From Cylindrobasidium torrendii FP15055 ss-10 (taxonomy: Eukaryota; Basidiomycota; Agaricomycetes; Agaricales; Physalacriaceae): a stretch of 64,000 nucleotides of DNA. The position numbers were made by a program, and so were the translations under genes. The stretch spans positions 16,783 through 80,782 of the forward strand of contig KN880537.1 in NCBI GenBank assembly GCA_000934385.1, given 5' to 3'. A model generated the notes under the pieces. It had not been told where the DNA came from, searched no databases, and saw only the letters and a list, made by a program, of their open reading frames with translations. Positions 1-12,809 of this stretch are shown here, one piece after another; within the stretch, counting starts at the first letter, position 1, and every line of letters starts with the position of its first letter.

Positions 1-1070
1 TTTGTGCAACAGCTCCTAGGTGGAAAAGATTTACGGCGGACGTCTCGCACGCTCTCTTCGAAGCCTTGCAAGCCCCCAAGTTCTTCCCATGTCTTGAACA
101 TCTCGAATTAAACTTCTCTATGATCTATGTGCAGTCTCCAGCATCCGACGAGGCATCGACCACAATTGACTGCTTCCGGAATGCGCATGCTCTGCGCTCT
201 CTTACTCTCAACGCTACCGATCAAGAATGCCATAGCTTCACGTTGGAGCTTTTGCTCCCCTGGGAGCACCTTACGGCGTATTCAACGAACATGAGACACA
301 TGCTGAACCACAACTTTTATTTGCTCTCGGGTATCCAGCAGTTGCATGCCGAACTACACTACGAGTTTTCGGACGACGAGGTCATGGCGAGACGTCAGGT
401 CTTCCCTCAATTGTCGACACTGCACCTTGATCTTCCCTCCTACGAGGCGTGTGAAGAATCGGAACCCTGGAACTTCCACATCGCAAGCATCCTCAAGAAC
501 CTTCATGCACCATCGTTGGCAACACTGAAGCTCAGTATCGATAATTTTCAGGTCGTCCCCAAGCCACTACTACTTCAATGTAATCTAGATAACCTGTCGG
601 AACTCTCGATTTGCGAGTATCTGCCGATAATATCTGCGGATACCTTGGAGTTCTTGCGGCTAACGCCCAACGTCGAAGTATTGCACATCGCAGGAGACGA
701 TCAAGAATACCTGAATGCCTTGCTGGGCGACCTCTTAGCGTTTCCCTCGACTCCAGTTGCCCTTCCACGACTCAGGGTGCTATGCGTAAACGTCAATGAC
801 GTGGACATTGAATGTCCACATACCATCGTCAAGGTTGCGCTGCAACGACGGGGGGCAATTGCACACAAGCTATGGACACCGCTGGAGGAGGTTCGGGTTC
901 TGGGGGATCCCGCGTTTGGGCACAAAGATATAGGTTGTGCTAAGTCTGTTCTACAGAGGGAATATAACAGGCAGAAGAGCTTGTACCCCTTCTATGAAGA
1001 TGAAGGACTTCCGCCGCTGCGGATCGATGGCGCTGAAAGCGGTTTTTGGCATACAACTCGTGGGTGTTAA
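1..1070 (+). CDS. F-box/LRR-type protein, 3' part only
   Basis: The open frame already runs at the left edge of the window (residues CAPRWKRF... precede the first in-frame TTG), so the start and any F-box lie outside. The visible ~355 residues are a run of irregular leucine-rich segments (FFPCLEHLELNF, LSTLHLDLPS, PSLATLKLSI, NLSELSICEY, LPRLRVLCVN), as in the long C-terminal halves of basidiomycete F-box proteins, which select targets for ubiquitin ligases. No intron is needed in this part. It is not close in sequence to the four F-box paralogues at 37-49 kb. The role as an SCF adaptor is inferred from the family type, because the F-box itself is not seen. Confidence 0.6.
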   Translation, partial: CATAPRWKRFTADVSHALFEALQAPKFFPCLEHLELNFSMIYVQSPASDEASTTIDCFRNAHALRSLTLNATDQECHSFTLELLLPWEHLTAYSTNMRHMLNHNFYLLSGIQQLHAELHYEFSDDEVMARRQVFPQLSTLHLDLPSYEACEESEPWNFHIASILKNLHAPSLATLKLSIDNFQVVPKPLLLQCNLDNLSELSICEYLPIISADTLEFLRLTPNVEVLHIAGDDQEYLNALLGDLLAFPSTPVALPRLRVLCVNVNDVDIECPHTIVKVALQRRGAIAHKLWTPLEEVRVLGDPAFGHKDIGCAKSVLQREYNRQKSLYPFYEDEGLPPLRIDGAESGFWHTTRGC

Positions 1071-1443
1071 GTATAGTGCTTTGAATAGACATATCCAAAC
1101 ACTGGCTGTGATACAACGCATCCGCTCGAATTCTGCACGACTATCTAGTCAATAGTATGGGAAATAACTTCTCCGCTTTACTTTGTGCATCGAACGGCAG
1201 CCCGGGAGGACTTCAGGAAAGTCAATACTTAAGCGCGTTCTGAGCAGCATAAACCCACTTACAGTCTGCTTACTGGAGTAGCCGCGCAAAAGCAAGTGCT
1301 GGTCCGTGGTGTGACATCAACTGCGCCCTTCGGAAACGCCGAAAGTAAACGGCGAAGCGGTATCTGTAGTCTGTAGAAAGCTGATCGAGATCGATCATCA
1401 GTCAACTGTCTCTGTTTGCCTCTCCCCACTACAACCTCTGAGA
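1071..1443. other. Intergenic gap
   Basis: Carries the 3' flank of the LRR gene and the presumed promoter of the BTB-type gene. No clear TATA box or conserved element was seen. Confidence 0.5.
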
Positions 1444-3274
1444 ATGAGTTTCGTTCGGACACAAAATGATGAAATAATCGGACGTGACCCGCTGGTTTTC
1501 AAATCATCTTTTACGATGAGACCGCCTCTCGAAACTGACAACGCTTCTGGAACGCGGTTTAGAAAGCTATCCTCGCCAGAATGTGGCTTTGGCTGGACAT
1601 TCTCTATCAACGAATATGACACGGAAGGCGCTCTATCCTTTGCACCTTCCATAGCTGACCGCCGGATAACGGTGAAGTTGATTGCGCCTGTCTGGTAGGT
1701 ATTATCGACTGATACGGTCGATTCCCATGTCAAAGGCAAATCATCGCGTCGAAATTGTCTTGAAGCCGGGTTTCTTGGCACAAGAGGCATACCGGATATC
1801 TTCAGTCGATATTATAGTGACTTTGCCCGACGGTCAGCGGTTCATTCTCGAAAGAAAGGACGTAAAATCGATGGTCAGCTCGACGGCACTTGGAATTCTT
1901 TCTGCGGACGTGTGCTTTTCCGATGCACGGGCATCCGTCGAGTTCAAGGTCACCCTGAGTCGCAGCGCGAAACATCCTGTAACAGAGGCGAAAATCAACA
2001 GATCCACATTATGGAGCGTTTTGACTGACTCAATTGACGGAGGACACCTGGTCGACGCCAAAATGTACGCATATTCACGGAGGGCAATGGACGGGTGTGC
2101 CATCGATCCCAAATCAATGTATATCAGCACTTCTTTGATACTCAAACAAGGTTCCGAATCATTGAGCCTACTCTGTGAGCTTACTTTCTCTTTTCAAGGA
2201 CTCGGAGTGCCAGCTGTTTCCGGAAGTTGACTCCTTCCTCTTCTAGTTGGACAGTCAGATTTCGAGCAAGAGTCTGACTATTTAGATCTCCATGTGCTCG
2301 ACGATACTAGACTACGCGCTGATGACTGGGAGTACATGGATGATAGCGACCTCGAAGACGAGATCCCCTCCGCTACTCGCAGTTCTGTTGCCGGTTCAAG
2401 TGCCAGTCCTGTACATGCTTCGCAGTCGTCCGAGCCATCACTATCTATCGCAAGTTTGACCGAACCTGCGGACGAGTCACATAACAAGGCCGTACAAGAC
2501 ACTGAATATAGGCCGCCAAGTTCGTTTCCGTGAGAGATTTCGCATTTTTATCCTTTCTCATGTCCATAAATCTGGCTAGTCTTGGTTCCATGCGCACTGG
2601 TCGTATTTACCTGTTGAAAAATGGGGCCTAGTACCGCACGTCAGTTTCATTTCTGATGACAGGAAGTCACTCTCACTGATATGCGGCAGATGGAGAGCCA
2701 TTATCTGGTATATTTACACCGGAGAGACCCAATTCTCTTCATTGCGTTCGACAAAGAGCAAGGACAGATATAAGGGACATTTATGTCAATGTTCACCCAA
2801 GTCTGTTTATCGTCTCGCCGACCAGGTAGCTCTTTTTGTCTGGCACGGTTCGAGGATCTCACGCAACTTCTAGTATGGGCTGACGGCGCTCAAGCAATTA
2901 GCTTTTGGAAAGATCAAAAAGGACATCACCAGTGAAAATGTCGTCCACGAGATATTCACGCTTTTCTCGCGTCTGTGAGTGACTCGCCGATTCCTCTTTT
3001 GCTGGTTTCTCATTTTTGTAAAGCTATCCTGAAATCTACGGAATGGAACTTGACTATCTTCTGACAAAGAAAGAAAAGCCTAGCGTTCAAGAAGCGATTG
3101 CCGAGCGGCTCCAGCGGGGTATGTCTCGAGAGTACGAAAAGAAAACCATGACAGATATAGTCATGCGTATGATGAGTAGCAGACGTAGTTGATTCCAGCA
3201 GCCAGGAGGAAACTCGCATGTACCACAAAACCTGTTGGTACGAAATATGCCAACGTACGTTCCAAGAGGAATGA
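1444..3274 (+). CDS. BTB/POZ-type protein, multi-exon
   Basis: A gene of about seven exons starting MSFVRTQNDE. The N-terminal exon holds FGWTFSINEYDTEGALSF, a signature I associate with basidiomycete BTB-protein N-termini. An acidic, serine-rich stretch (DDWEYMDDSDLEDE) follows. The C-terminal half is BTB-like: WRAIIWYIYTGETQF, then SPKSVYRLADQ, YGLTALKQLAF, and YPEIYGMELDYLL, each joined across short introns (about 2829-2873 and 2977-3025). Intron 1 is uncertain. A cut at 1695 breaks the frame, while a GT at 1672 to AG at 1735 keeps it. The intron starting at 2529 most likely ends at 2643 or at a nearby AG. The last exon gives a short tail ending QRTFQEE. Such proteins usually mediate dimerisation or act as cullin-3 adaptors; function here is inferred. 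The gene looks intact. Confidence 0.6.
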
Positions 3275-3762
3275 GCAACCTCTATTCCTCACCGACGTGC
3301 AGTTAGCAACCCTTCGAGCACGCCCTGAAACATTCATTGTGTCAGGCAAAATGCGAAAATACACTTGGAGATAGTCGCACAATAAAGAGAGGAAGAACAT
3401 ATCGTCAAGAAGCACTTGGGGTAGCGCGTGAATGGTGGACAGCGTTTAGAACAACCGATATCACATCCCGTGCGACTCGCGAGTGGCAGGTGCTTGCGAT
3501 CGGAAGCGGCATCGCGGCCATCATCTCACGTGCCCAGTGTACGCAACTTCGAAACTTCGTGTTCGCGCTGACTTGGTGAGGTCATTCAGCCATCTGACAA
3601 ATAGTTGACGAGATTCGACAAAGTCAGCCCATTGAGAAGACGGACGGATATCTGTTAAACCGTGTCGCCTTTCATTTCGCATCAAGGACCTTTTAACTGT
3701 GCGCTAGTCTGGCATCGTATAAAAGCATCCTTAGAAAAAGATCCAACCATAACCACCTTCCC
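3275..3762. other. Intergenic gap with O-methyltransferase promoter
   Basis: No coding sequence recognised. A TATA-like TATAAAAG lies at about 3719, roughly 45 bp before the methyltransferase start. A GACGGACGGA stretch upstream loosely recalls the CCGCCGGA motif of the two paralogues. Confidence 0.5.
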
Positions 3763-5470
3763 ATGTCCCTCACTGCACTAACGGACATCCTCTCTGCGCA
3801 AGCGAAGGCCCTTGAGGCAGCGTATGCTGCCGCGGGCGAAGGCGTGCCCAATCTCGACGCACCTTTCCACCCCAGTGCAATCGACTCTGACCCAGCGTTT
3901 ATCCAAGCCCGACACATCATCATCGCTGCTGCAAATCAACTCATTCAGACTGTGCGTCCTGCCCCGGAGACGTTGCAGCTCGAAGCATGCAGCGTCCACT
4001 CAACGAGCGCTATTGGACTCGCAGAGCAATACCACTTAGCCGACGTACTCGCTGAAGCGGGCCCTCAGGTGCGTGATTGGATCTCATGTGCCCAATTATG
4101 TGGCTTATATTGACGACTTCTGGTCTGCAGGGCCTCCACACCAGGGACATAGCCTCAAAAGTGGGGCTCGAGACCCAGAGCGTTGGTACGAAAGCTTCTT
4201 TGCCTTCCAGAATCGAATTGAATTCTCATTATTTGTACCTTTCAGAGCGCATCCTACGCTTCTTGGCAACGCGCCATATCTTCAAAGAGGTCTCCCCCAA
4301 TGTGTACGTCAACAATCGCATCTCTGGACTCCTGCAGAAGAACAAACCTATCGAGGAACTTCGATCTCAGTGAGGATTCTTGCCTTTTTATTGCACGATG
4401 CTAATATTATTTCCTAGACCCAACTCACGCTACGCAAAGGGCCCACTGGCCGCTGGCGTATCACACATGTACGTCTATTTTCCGCCCGGCGACGTTGAGG
4501 TGGCATGGCTAACATGCATACAGCGCAGACGACGTCTTCGCAAGCTCTCCCTACCTCGGCAAATGGCTGTCCGAGCCGGGCGAATGGGAGACGCCCTTCA
4601 ATATGTCACACAAAACACACTCGAAGATATTCCCATGGTACGGTGAACCTGGGAATGAATGGCGCATGCATCGGTTTGCGTCGTTCATGCAGTATGCTGG
4701 GTCGCTTTTCCCACAGGATATCATCTCGAATTGTGAGCTTCGAATCAAAGTTGAGTAACATTTTCTCACGATGATTTTTGCCAGCTATCAATGGAGAGTC
4801 CCTCCCGCCGGATTCTGTAGTAGTGGACGTCGGAGGAAGTTTGGGTCAAGCGACCCTGACGATGTACAAGGCGTTCCCCAATCTCAGCTACATCGTTCAA
4901 GACCTCCCAGAGTTGGAGCAAGACGCCAAAGACGTACGTCTCCTTCATTCGTCCTTACTCAGCCTTTCTTGTGCCTTGGAAACTTACCTTCGCCTGTGCT
5001 AGTACTGGAAGACCCACGCCCCATCTGCCCCAGTCCGCATCATGCCACACAACTTCTTCGACCCCCAGCCCGCCAAGAACGCCGCGGTCTACTTCTTCCG
5101 CGTCGTCTTCCACGACTGGCCCGACAACAAAGTCCAAGAAATCATGCAGCGCACGCGCGAGGCCGCCGGTCCCGACTCGAAGCTCGTCGCGCTGGATTCG
5201 CTACAGGAGCACACCTGCCGCGTCGACGCCAATAGCAGCAGTGTCGTCGTGCCAGGCGCAGCAAAGAAAACAGTTCCCAGCCCGCTCCTCGCCAATCTCG
5301 GTATCGGTGGGACATCCATCTTTGGGCCCATGGACTTCCAGATGTGGGTTCTGTGTAACGGCCGTGAGCGGACAGAGGAGGACTTCAAGCGCCTCGGCGC
5401 AGCAAGTGGATGGAAGCTTGAGAGTGTGAAGCTTGGGGCGCCAGCAACGTACACCTTCACACCGGCATAG
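3763..5470 (+). CDS. SAM-dependent O-methyltransferase 1
   Basis: Seven exons (3763-4068, 4131-4185, 4246-4369, 4418-4468, 4524-4732, 4785-4933, 5003-5470) join without a frame break into 453 residues. The N-terminal half is helical and of the dimerisation type, with RPAPETLQLEA and GLHTRDIASKVGL as a winged-helix-like segment. The SAM-binding motif I is VVVDVGGSLG (Asp263-Gly269), followed by IVQDLPELE. The catalytic-type block is YFFRVVFHDWPD, with the likely general base His335. This is the COMT-like class of fungal O-methyltransferases that methylate phenolic hydroxyls of secondary metabolites; the substrate cannot be read from sequence. It has two paralogues at 15.4-19.4 kb on the opposite strand. 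Its 3' end converges on the SulP transporter gene, 220 bp away. Confidence 0.93.
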
Positions 5471-5689
5471 TACCATGCAATATCTGTGTTTGCACCCACG
5501 AATGACATTCAATTCTTCGTCGTCCCGCCTTGCATGATGTAAACTGCCTCTATAATATGTTACTTTTGAGCCAAAGAAATATGTAAATACCCTGAGAAAA
5601 GTCCCGTAGATTTCGCAAGAACTGGGAAGAAAGAGGGTTGTATATAGGATGTAGAAATGCAATGCACAGTTTTCGAGATCATTAATCAA

Positions 5690-8600
5690 TCATCGCCTGG
5701 TCGCCAATGCAGCAAACAGGACATCATAATCTATCTTCGCAGCTAAATGGAATTTACAATCAACAACTCACATCCACATAAAAGAAGGGAGAACGCACCT
5801 TTAAGCACAGCTTCCACAAACGCACTCGCAAACTTCGGATCCTCCTCCTGCATCCTCTTCAACGCCACCCTCGTCAACTTCCACAGCACACAATCTTGCT
5901 CAACTACCACCGTCGCATTCCTCTCCATATCCGACAGCGCAGTGAGCTCACCCGCCAACGTTCCAGACACCATCGATTCCTCGATGCGAGACTCGCTCCT
6001 GTCCTCCCCATCACTAGCACCAGCCCACGTCTTGAACGCGTACAACGCCCTCAGCACACCCTTTTCAATAACATAAAGCCCATCCGCCGCATCTCCCTGC
6101 CTCCAAAGCACGTATCCCGCCGGATAGCTCACAAGCTGTAGGTACGGCACAAGCGGGCCAATATCCATGTCCATGTACGATGAGAACGCCCTCCGCAGTG
6201 TCGGTATCGGCTCGCGTTCGGGCTCCTCCCTTCTTCTAGGTGGACCAACGTCCAATGGTCGAGGTGAAGTGACGCCCACGCTCGAGGGTCGAGGAGAGCC
6301 GCCAGAGTACAGGTCTACGGCTTGCCATCAGCACAAAGAGGTAGTCATGATGAGGATCTTCATACCATTCGCAATCGTCCGCGCGCCAGCATCATAGAGA
6401 TGGACACGCCTCGGTGAGCCCATGTTATCACTCAAATACGAAGGGATGTCCGCATCCTGCCTTCCAGGCAACGCCAAAGGAATCGGACGTGAAGTCTTCT
6501 GCGACCGGAACCATACACGCAGGTACGCGTTCTCTGTCCCTGCACAATCGTCAGTCAACCAAGAAAACCCAAATAAGCCGTGATACCTACATTCCATGGC
6601 ATCACCAAATGTATCAAACACCTCCACCCTTGCCGCCGCTGAGGCAGCCTCTGTAGGCTCTCCGCCATGGCCTTCGGATTCCTCAAAGAACCCCTTGAGC
6701 GCAACACCAACCGGTCCTTCGCCAACCTTCACACCGCATATAACCATCGTAATGTTCCTCTTTTCCAGCACCCTCCGTACCCTGACAAGCCCTTCCAACG
6801 AACTCATATCAACATCAACGACATGCGTCAAATCCAGGACGAGGAATCTCAACCCAGGCTTCTTCTTGTAGTCGTCCGAATCACTGAGGACCTTCGCCAC
6901 ACCAAGCTCGACCTCGTTCACATTCCCAAAGAACATATGTCCACCCAGACGCAGCACACACGTCTGCATCCCCGACACTTCACGGATGTACGCCCTCTGT
7001 GCCGCGGGCCTGCGCACCGTCGAGGGCGCCGTCGAACCGGTATGAATCGCCCGGATGACACTCAGTCTCGACGTTTGAATAACAAAGAACAAACCTAGAT
7101 CCCCCAGGTGGTCAGTCCCCAGACTCGCCTTCCTACATACAAAGAAAAGGAAGCTCACAGCACATGACAATCCCAAAGAGCACCCCAATAACAAAGTCAA
7201 AGATGGTCATGCACACCATGATACAGATGATCGTCAAGTATTCCGATCTAGACAGGCCCTGGTGAGTGGCAACACGGGGATAAGAAGAGGGTTCAGCGTA
7301 CTTGCTCACACGGCCACGAGTGTCCCAGACGGCCTCCTTGACCAGATCGATTCCGAGTACAAAGATGAGAGCACCAACAACCATGATTGCTAAGGCGGGT
7401 TTAATTGTCGACTCGGTCAGTCGAGCAAGAACACGTACGGATGTATCCAACAAACCCAGTTCCAGCGGCCAACAGAATAGCATCGAGTATGGCGAGCATG
7501 AACCCGGAAATGCGTGTGGTACCGCCGACCCTATAGAACCTGCGTGAACGTCAGCGCAGGTCAGGCTTACTATGGACTGCACGAACAGTAATGTGTTCAC
7601 ATAAACAAGGTAGTTAGGTCTGCAATTCCACTGTTAGTTTGCTTGCAAATTCCTAGTTGGAATGCACAAACACTGTGCCAAAGAGACCAGCCAGAAAATT
7701 GGAATAGCCGTGGGCGACAAGCTCCTGATTGGTGTCGATTTCGTCCTCGCCGAGGGATATAGCTAGACCTTGTCAGGAAGGCTTTCCATCCATGGGAAAA
7801 TGCCAACTCACATAGAGCAGGGACATTCAAAGGTGGATGCAAGATGTTGAAGAAAAGCCTGGTTCGAGGTCAGTAAGACCGCTTTAGAAAAGAAAGCGTG
7901 ATTGTCGCACAGTGCAAATTGGGTGGGTAGCGTCTCCCAAATCGCCGCGAAGCTGATCTTGCTGAAAACTAGGTTGCAATCAGCAACAGGTCATTCTGTA
8001 GGAGACGGGAGCCAACACGCACCAAAGTATTCATAGAACTTGTACCAACCGACACCATCCTCTCCACCGCGGACATCAAAGACCCAGCCATTATCGCGAA
8101 GGTCGTCGATGGGTATACGAGCAGCAAGGATAACAACATAGAACAGAGCTGGGATAGCGATAAAATCTAGGGTACATCAGTGAGTCGTCATGCACGGGAC
8201 TGTGCAAGTTGTTGACGTACAACCAACAAATATACTCTGACTTCCTTCACCCGACTTGCGCAACTTGCCGTATGCCCACATAGAAAACTTCAAGAACACC
8301 GCCAGAAACACGGGGATAGTCCACATCATAATGTTATGTGCAGAGGAGAACATGTGTGGGAACGGCGTAGACGTCGCGTCCGATGTAATGTTGAGAGAAA
8401 CTTCCAGGCTGCATCGCGGTTGTGTCAGACGACTCCAGAAATGAAGGTAGACATACATACCCCGTTTCGATGAGGAAGGCTCCCACACCACCTATGCATC
8501 TGCTGACCGTTAACCAACAAAATGGCGGAAGAATGGGATATACACCTACCCCACCAGTATATGCCGCGGGAAGAAACCAACGACTGCGCCGAGCTTGAGG

Positions 8601-9291
8601 TAACCCAGTAAGAAGAACGCGAGGCCGGTGAGGATAGAGCTGAGTGCAAATGACGCGAGGGTCGTGGCAAGGATTTCCTCGGGGTCTTCGAGCAGACTTG
8701 CGATGTTCAATGCGATCAGATGGAAGAATGGCTGTTCAACAGATTAGTGGGCAGCGCAGAGACAGTTGCCAGCGACACATACAACAACTTCAATCATCAT
8801 GCTCCCATTTGCACCTGGAAACTGACTCGCGCCGAATGTGTATGTGAGCTGGGAGAGCACGCAAGACACGAAAAACATCGAGACGCCCAGCGGGGCCATG
8901 TGGTAGTCCTCGAACACTCCAGACGAGGGAAAGATGATCATGCCGTCTGTGAAAAGCGTGAGGCAGTGAGAATTGGGAAATGGGGGAATTATTTACAAGA
9001 TACGCCATCGAGGATGTTGAGGAGGCCACCGAGCAGGACCGCAGGCAAACTCTGGACGGCAGTGACCGAGTATTCACGCGCCTTGGCGCGCAGAGCAACG
9101 CGTCTTTTCTCGTGTATCGGCCCGGGATGCGACTCTTGCGATGGAGTGGGGGGCGTGAGGGTGACAGCCGGGGACGGCAGCAGCGGAGTGGTCTCGGTCG
9201 GCGTCTCAGGCGGCGAGGACGGCTCGTCAGATTCATAATCCTGGTTATCCGACTTGCTCGACAGTTGCAGTGTTTTCTGGCGGATGGACAT
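5690..9291 (-). CDS. SulP-family vacuolar transporter with STAS and cNMP-binding domains
   Basis: About a dozen or more introns. The start is taken as MSIRQKTLQL at 9291; an in-frame upstream ATG at 9384 would add 31 residues. Order: acidic cytosolic tail with ETTPLL (residues 33-38, an ExxxLL sorting signal), then SulP membrane segments (AVLLGGLLNILDGVSYG, FGASQFPGANGSMMIEVV, FLLGYLKLGAVVGFFPRHI, GYSNFLAGLFGTVPNYLVY, MVVGALIFVLGIDLVKEAV). A STAS domain follows (FLVLDLTHVVDVDMSSLEGL), then a cyclic-nucleotide-type domain (AGYVLWRQGDAADGLYVIEKG, AGELTALSDMERNATVVV). The last exon ends with ALATRR. This domain order is that of yeast Vsb1/YGR125W, linked to vacuolar basic amino acid storage. A vacuolar basic amino acid role is inferred from that likeness. 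Whether the cNMP domain binds a ligand is open. Confidence 0.88.
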
Positions 9292-10776
9292 TGGGGAGTG
9301 GGCAAGAGATGGAACCGACGAGGGGCCTTGGAAGAGCCTGTCAAGAGAATAGGTTACGCCATATATACCAAAGATGGTACACAAGATTTAATGTTGCTTA
9401 CCCTGCTCGGAGAAGCGGCGATTCACCGGAATACGACATCCTTATGCTTCAAATTTGGATAGAGAAGTTGGGCGATTTGGGGTAGTGGTCTCCTCTCAGA
9501 TCTAGGTCAGAGCGCGAGCTACATTGGCCAGTTAGTGACGCGCTCCCAAAAAAAGTTTGCAGCCAGCAAAACTGACCTTTCAGAGAAATGAAGGTGGGTT
9601 CGCAGAGTGCATTCCGGGGGGGCGCAGATGGTGGTCGAAGGCAAAGTATGGACGCACCGTTTGCGATCGAGGGAAATTCCTCCTGACGTCATGGCCAGAG
9701 ATTAAATGCGTGCAAAGATACCGAGTGGCAGCCGAGTGGCTCCTCCCCGTGGCGTCCGTCGACCAGAGGTGGCCGAGGCTGCGGATAAAGTGCCCAGATA
9801 AATAAAAGAGCGAACGAAGAGCCTCAAAAATCCTTCCGTCTGCAAAATCTTTTGCTCTGTTTTGCTTCTTTCTCAACGGATCTTGGTGCTTAGTTGCTGC
9901 GCTACTGGCTTGATGTTCCTGTAACGGAGAGCACCGTTCTAAACAATACAAGCGCTAGATATGGTGAGATCTCTCTGTATACCAGGCTATCCTGCAGAGC
10001 CCAACTTCGTGCTATAACGCCAACCTTATCTGTGGATACCTCCAACGCGATGGACACCTCCAACAGGTAGAATGAATTTGAAAACCCAGCGCGGTCGAGA
10101 TAATGAAATTTGCTTAAAACACAGCTTTCGTCCTTCCCGGAATTCCATATCAGAACACGGCGCTCATTGTGTGCTCATGATTCCACCATTCTTGCTCTTC
10201 ACCGCTTGCGACTGAACAGAGTGTGCCATGGCCTGGATCTCTTTTTTTTCCCCTCGGTGCCTTGCGAAGCATTCGAACTTACTTCACGTCCGGTTTCAAG
10301 AAACCAGAAGATTCAAGAGTCCCTCGTTTGTGCAAGGCTCAGAGGAAGTCTTTCTCATGGGCCGACATGAGCCTCATGTATATGAGCCCTGCTATACTTC
10401 AAATACCTTGCTGCTTACATACGAAGCGCGCCCTCGTGGCGCCTCCTGCCTATTCGGGCTCATCCATTGTTCTACTTACCAATCCCTCACACCAATGCAC
10501 CGGTACAACCACCAGTTCTCTATACCACCCATCCCTCCACATCTTTTGGTAAGAAAATATCAAAGAGAAGGGACGTCGTGTCATTTGACAAAAGATATCA
10601 TGCGTGTAAGCGTGCAATAACATGTGTGGTGGGCGGGAATAATGTAGACAAGAGAGAAAAAGCTAGTAGTATCATAAATACGCTACAAGAGACATCGTAA
10701 GTAGCAGGAGTTCAAGTCCATCACCTCGGCAAGCACTTCCAGACAGCATGCACCTCTCTAAACAGGAGAGACGACT
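9292..10776. other. Intergenic region, 1.5 kb
   Basis: Contains the SulP gene's 5' flank and the Tom70 gene's 3' flank. Around 9795-9880 there is an AAATAAAAG box followed by a pyrimidine-rich stretch, which could be a plus-strand promoter. The open frames beyond it (for example 10228-10620) have no domain and no convincing splice pattern, so no gene is called. Confidence 0.4.
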
Positions 10777-12809
10777 TTAACCCATCGCCTTCGCCATCTG
10801 GTTCAGCTGCGCCGCCATCTCCGGATAGTTCTGGAGGAACGCCGCCTGCGAACGCGTCGCATACTCGTAGGTAAGCGCACCCGTAACCTCCGGCTCCGTC
10901 CGCGCCAACTCAACCTGCTTCTCAAAGTACTTCACAGCCTCATCAATCTTGCCCTGCTGCAAGCTCAGCTGCGCCAATGTCGCCACAGCAGCGTCGCACT
11001 CCGGGTCAATAGCCAACGCCTCATGGCAAGCCTCCTCAGCCGGCGCAATCTCCTGCTTCCACTGGTACATCGTCAAGCCCTTGTTCACCAATGGCAACAC
11101 ATTCGGGATCTTGTCGTCCGTCCGTGCCTTCTCCAGCTCGAACGCGCGCTCGAACTTCTCAATCGCCTCGCCGAAATGTTGCTGGTCCAAAAGAAGCTCG
11201 CCATAGTAGTTATACGGCTCGCTGCGCTGAGGGAATGCACCAAGAGTACGACGGAACGCGGCCATGGACTTCCCAATGTTGCCTTGCTTGTACTCTGCGA
11301 CAGCATACTGGATATGACTGAACACGAAGGTATCATCGAGTTCTGTTGACTTGGTGTAGTTGTCTGCCGCCGACGAGAATTGGTTCATGATGAAAAGAAC
11401 TGCAACACTGTTAAGAACACATCATCAATTAATGGGATGATACACACCTTGTCCACGGTGGTAGTAAATATCCGGGTCGTCCGGGTTCATGCCCTGGGCA
11501 TCATCGAACGACTGTGCGGCCTTCTCTGGTTCGCTCTGCTCCATGTATACACTGGCGAGCTTGACCAGCGATTGCGTAAGGCCCGGCGCAAACTGCAATG
11601 ATTGCAGCAGGTCGTTCTTTGCACCCTCAACGTCACCCATGAGGAATCTGGTAGACATGAGCAAAAGTGTCCTAAGAATTATAATAACACGCACTTGAAG
11701 GTACCACGGAGGTTGAGTGCCTCACCCTTGGCCTCATCGGATGAAATGCCCTGCTCAACTGCCTCCTGGACGAGAGTGAACGAATGGATGTAGTTGGCCG
11801 CATCGAGTGCTCCAAACGCAAGCTGAAGAGTCTGGTCGCCCTGTGACGGCTCCTCGGGAAGTGCAGGGTGGGGACGCGGGCGGAAAGCGGCGAAGTACGC
11901 AGAAATGAAGGTGTAAGAAGGTAGTCGCGGTTGCCGTGACGCCAAGATCTCGGCCGCGCGCTTTCCGGTGACAGCTTTGAGGACGCGCTCTACTGCATCG
12001 CCGGTGGCCTTGTTCTGGAATCGGTCGAGGATAGCTGCCGCAGTGAAGTCCCGGAGAGCCTCCTCATAACGCTCGAGGGACTCGAGAGCGGTTGCACGAC
12101 GGTTCATTGCCTTGAGGTAGTTTTTGTCGAGCTTGAGCGCCTCGTCGCAATCCGCAACAACCTTGTCATACGCCGGAGGGGACATGTTCATGTAGCCTGT
12201 CATGGATTAGCTACCCGGATTGACTCCCATCGAAGCGTTACGCACAAGCTGCACGATTGCTATAGAACACAGGCTCTGCCTTGGGCGTGCTTGCGATGGC
12301 ACGGGTGTACAGCACGGCGGCCTCCTCGAATTTCCGCGACTGGTATGCAGTGTTGCCCTTCTGCTTAAAGCTCGCGGCAATTTTTGAACGTTGCTGCTGG
12401 GCATTAGCCACGCCATCTCAATGCTGGTGCTGGGATACCGACCTCCACAGGTAATGCAGCAATTTGCTCATCGTTGAGCGTGTCTTGGAGCTGGTGTCAG
12501 TATGGATTTCGATATGAGATGCAATATGCGAAGCTACCTTCCAAAGCTGGCGCTTCGACCTCCTCCAAAAGCGGACCGTCCGCATCCTTGACAGTCTTTT
12601 TCTTTGACTTCTCCGACTTGTCCTTTGAGGACTTTTTCTTGCTCCTGCGCTCGCCACTGCCTGGAGCGGAGCTGCTCGAGGCATAGTAGAACGCGCCGCC
12701 GACTGCGACCGTTGCCACGGCCGCGCCGATGAGCACGGCCTTTTTGTTCTCCGCGACAAAGTCCTGGACGCGGTCGACGAGGCCGTGCTGCGTTGTTGAA
12801 GACGGCATG
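10777..12809 (-). CDS. tom70: Mitochondrial import receptor Tom70
   Basis: Start MPSSTTQHGLVDRV at 12809. Residues about 24-42 (AVLIGAAVATVAVGGAFYY) form one membrane anchor, followed by a Lys/Ser-rich linker (RRSKKKSSKDKSEK), as in Tom70. The rest is a long array of tetratricopeptide repeats: a clamp-type N-terminal group (AASFKQKGN..Y and EPVFYSNRAACYMNMS, DCDEALKLDKNYLKAMNRRA) and a C-terminal group (SVYMEQSEPEKAAQSFDDA, YYHRGQ, EPYNYYGELLLDQQHFGEAIEKFERA), ending LNQMAKAMG. Tom70 sits in the outer mitochondrial membrane and takes carrier-type precursors from Hsp70/Hsp90. About five short introns; one lies near 11392-11447. Length (about 600 residues) fits the family. Confidence 0.92.

Noticed and set aside
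1444..3274. BTB-type gene as a pseudogene
   Set aside because: Apparent frame breaks are removed by canonical introns (for example 1672-1735 and one starting at 2529).
10228..10620. 130-codon plus-strand open frame
   Set aside because: No domain, low-quality composition, no convincing splice partners; likely chance.
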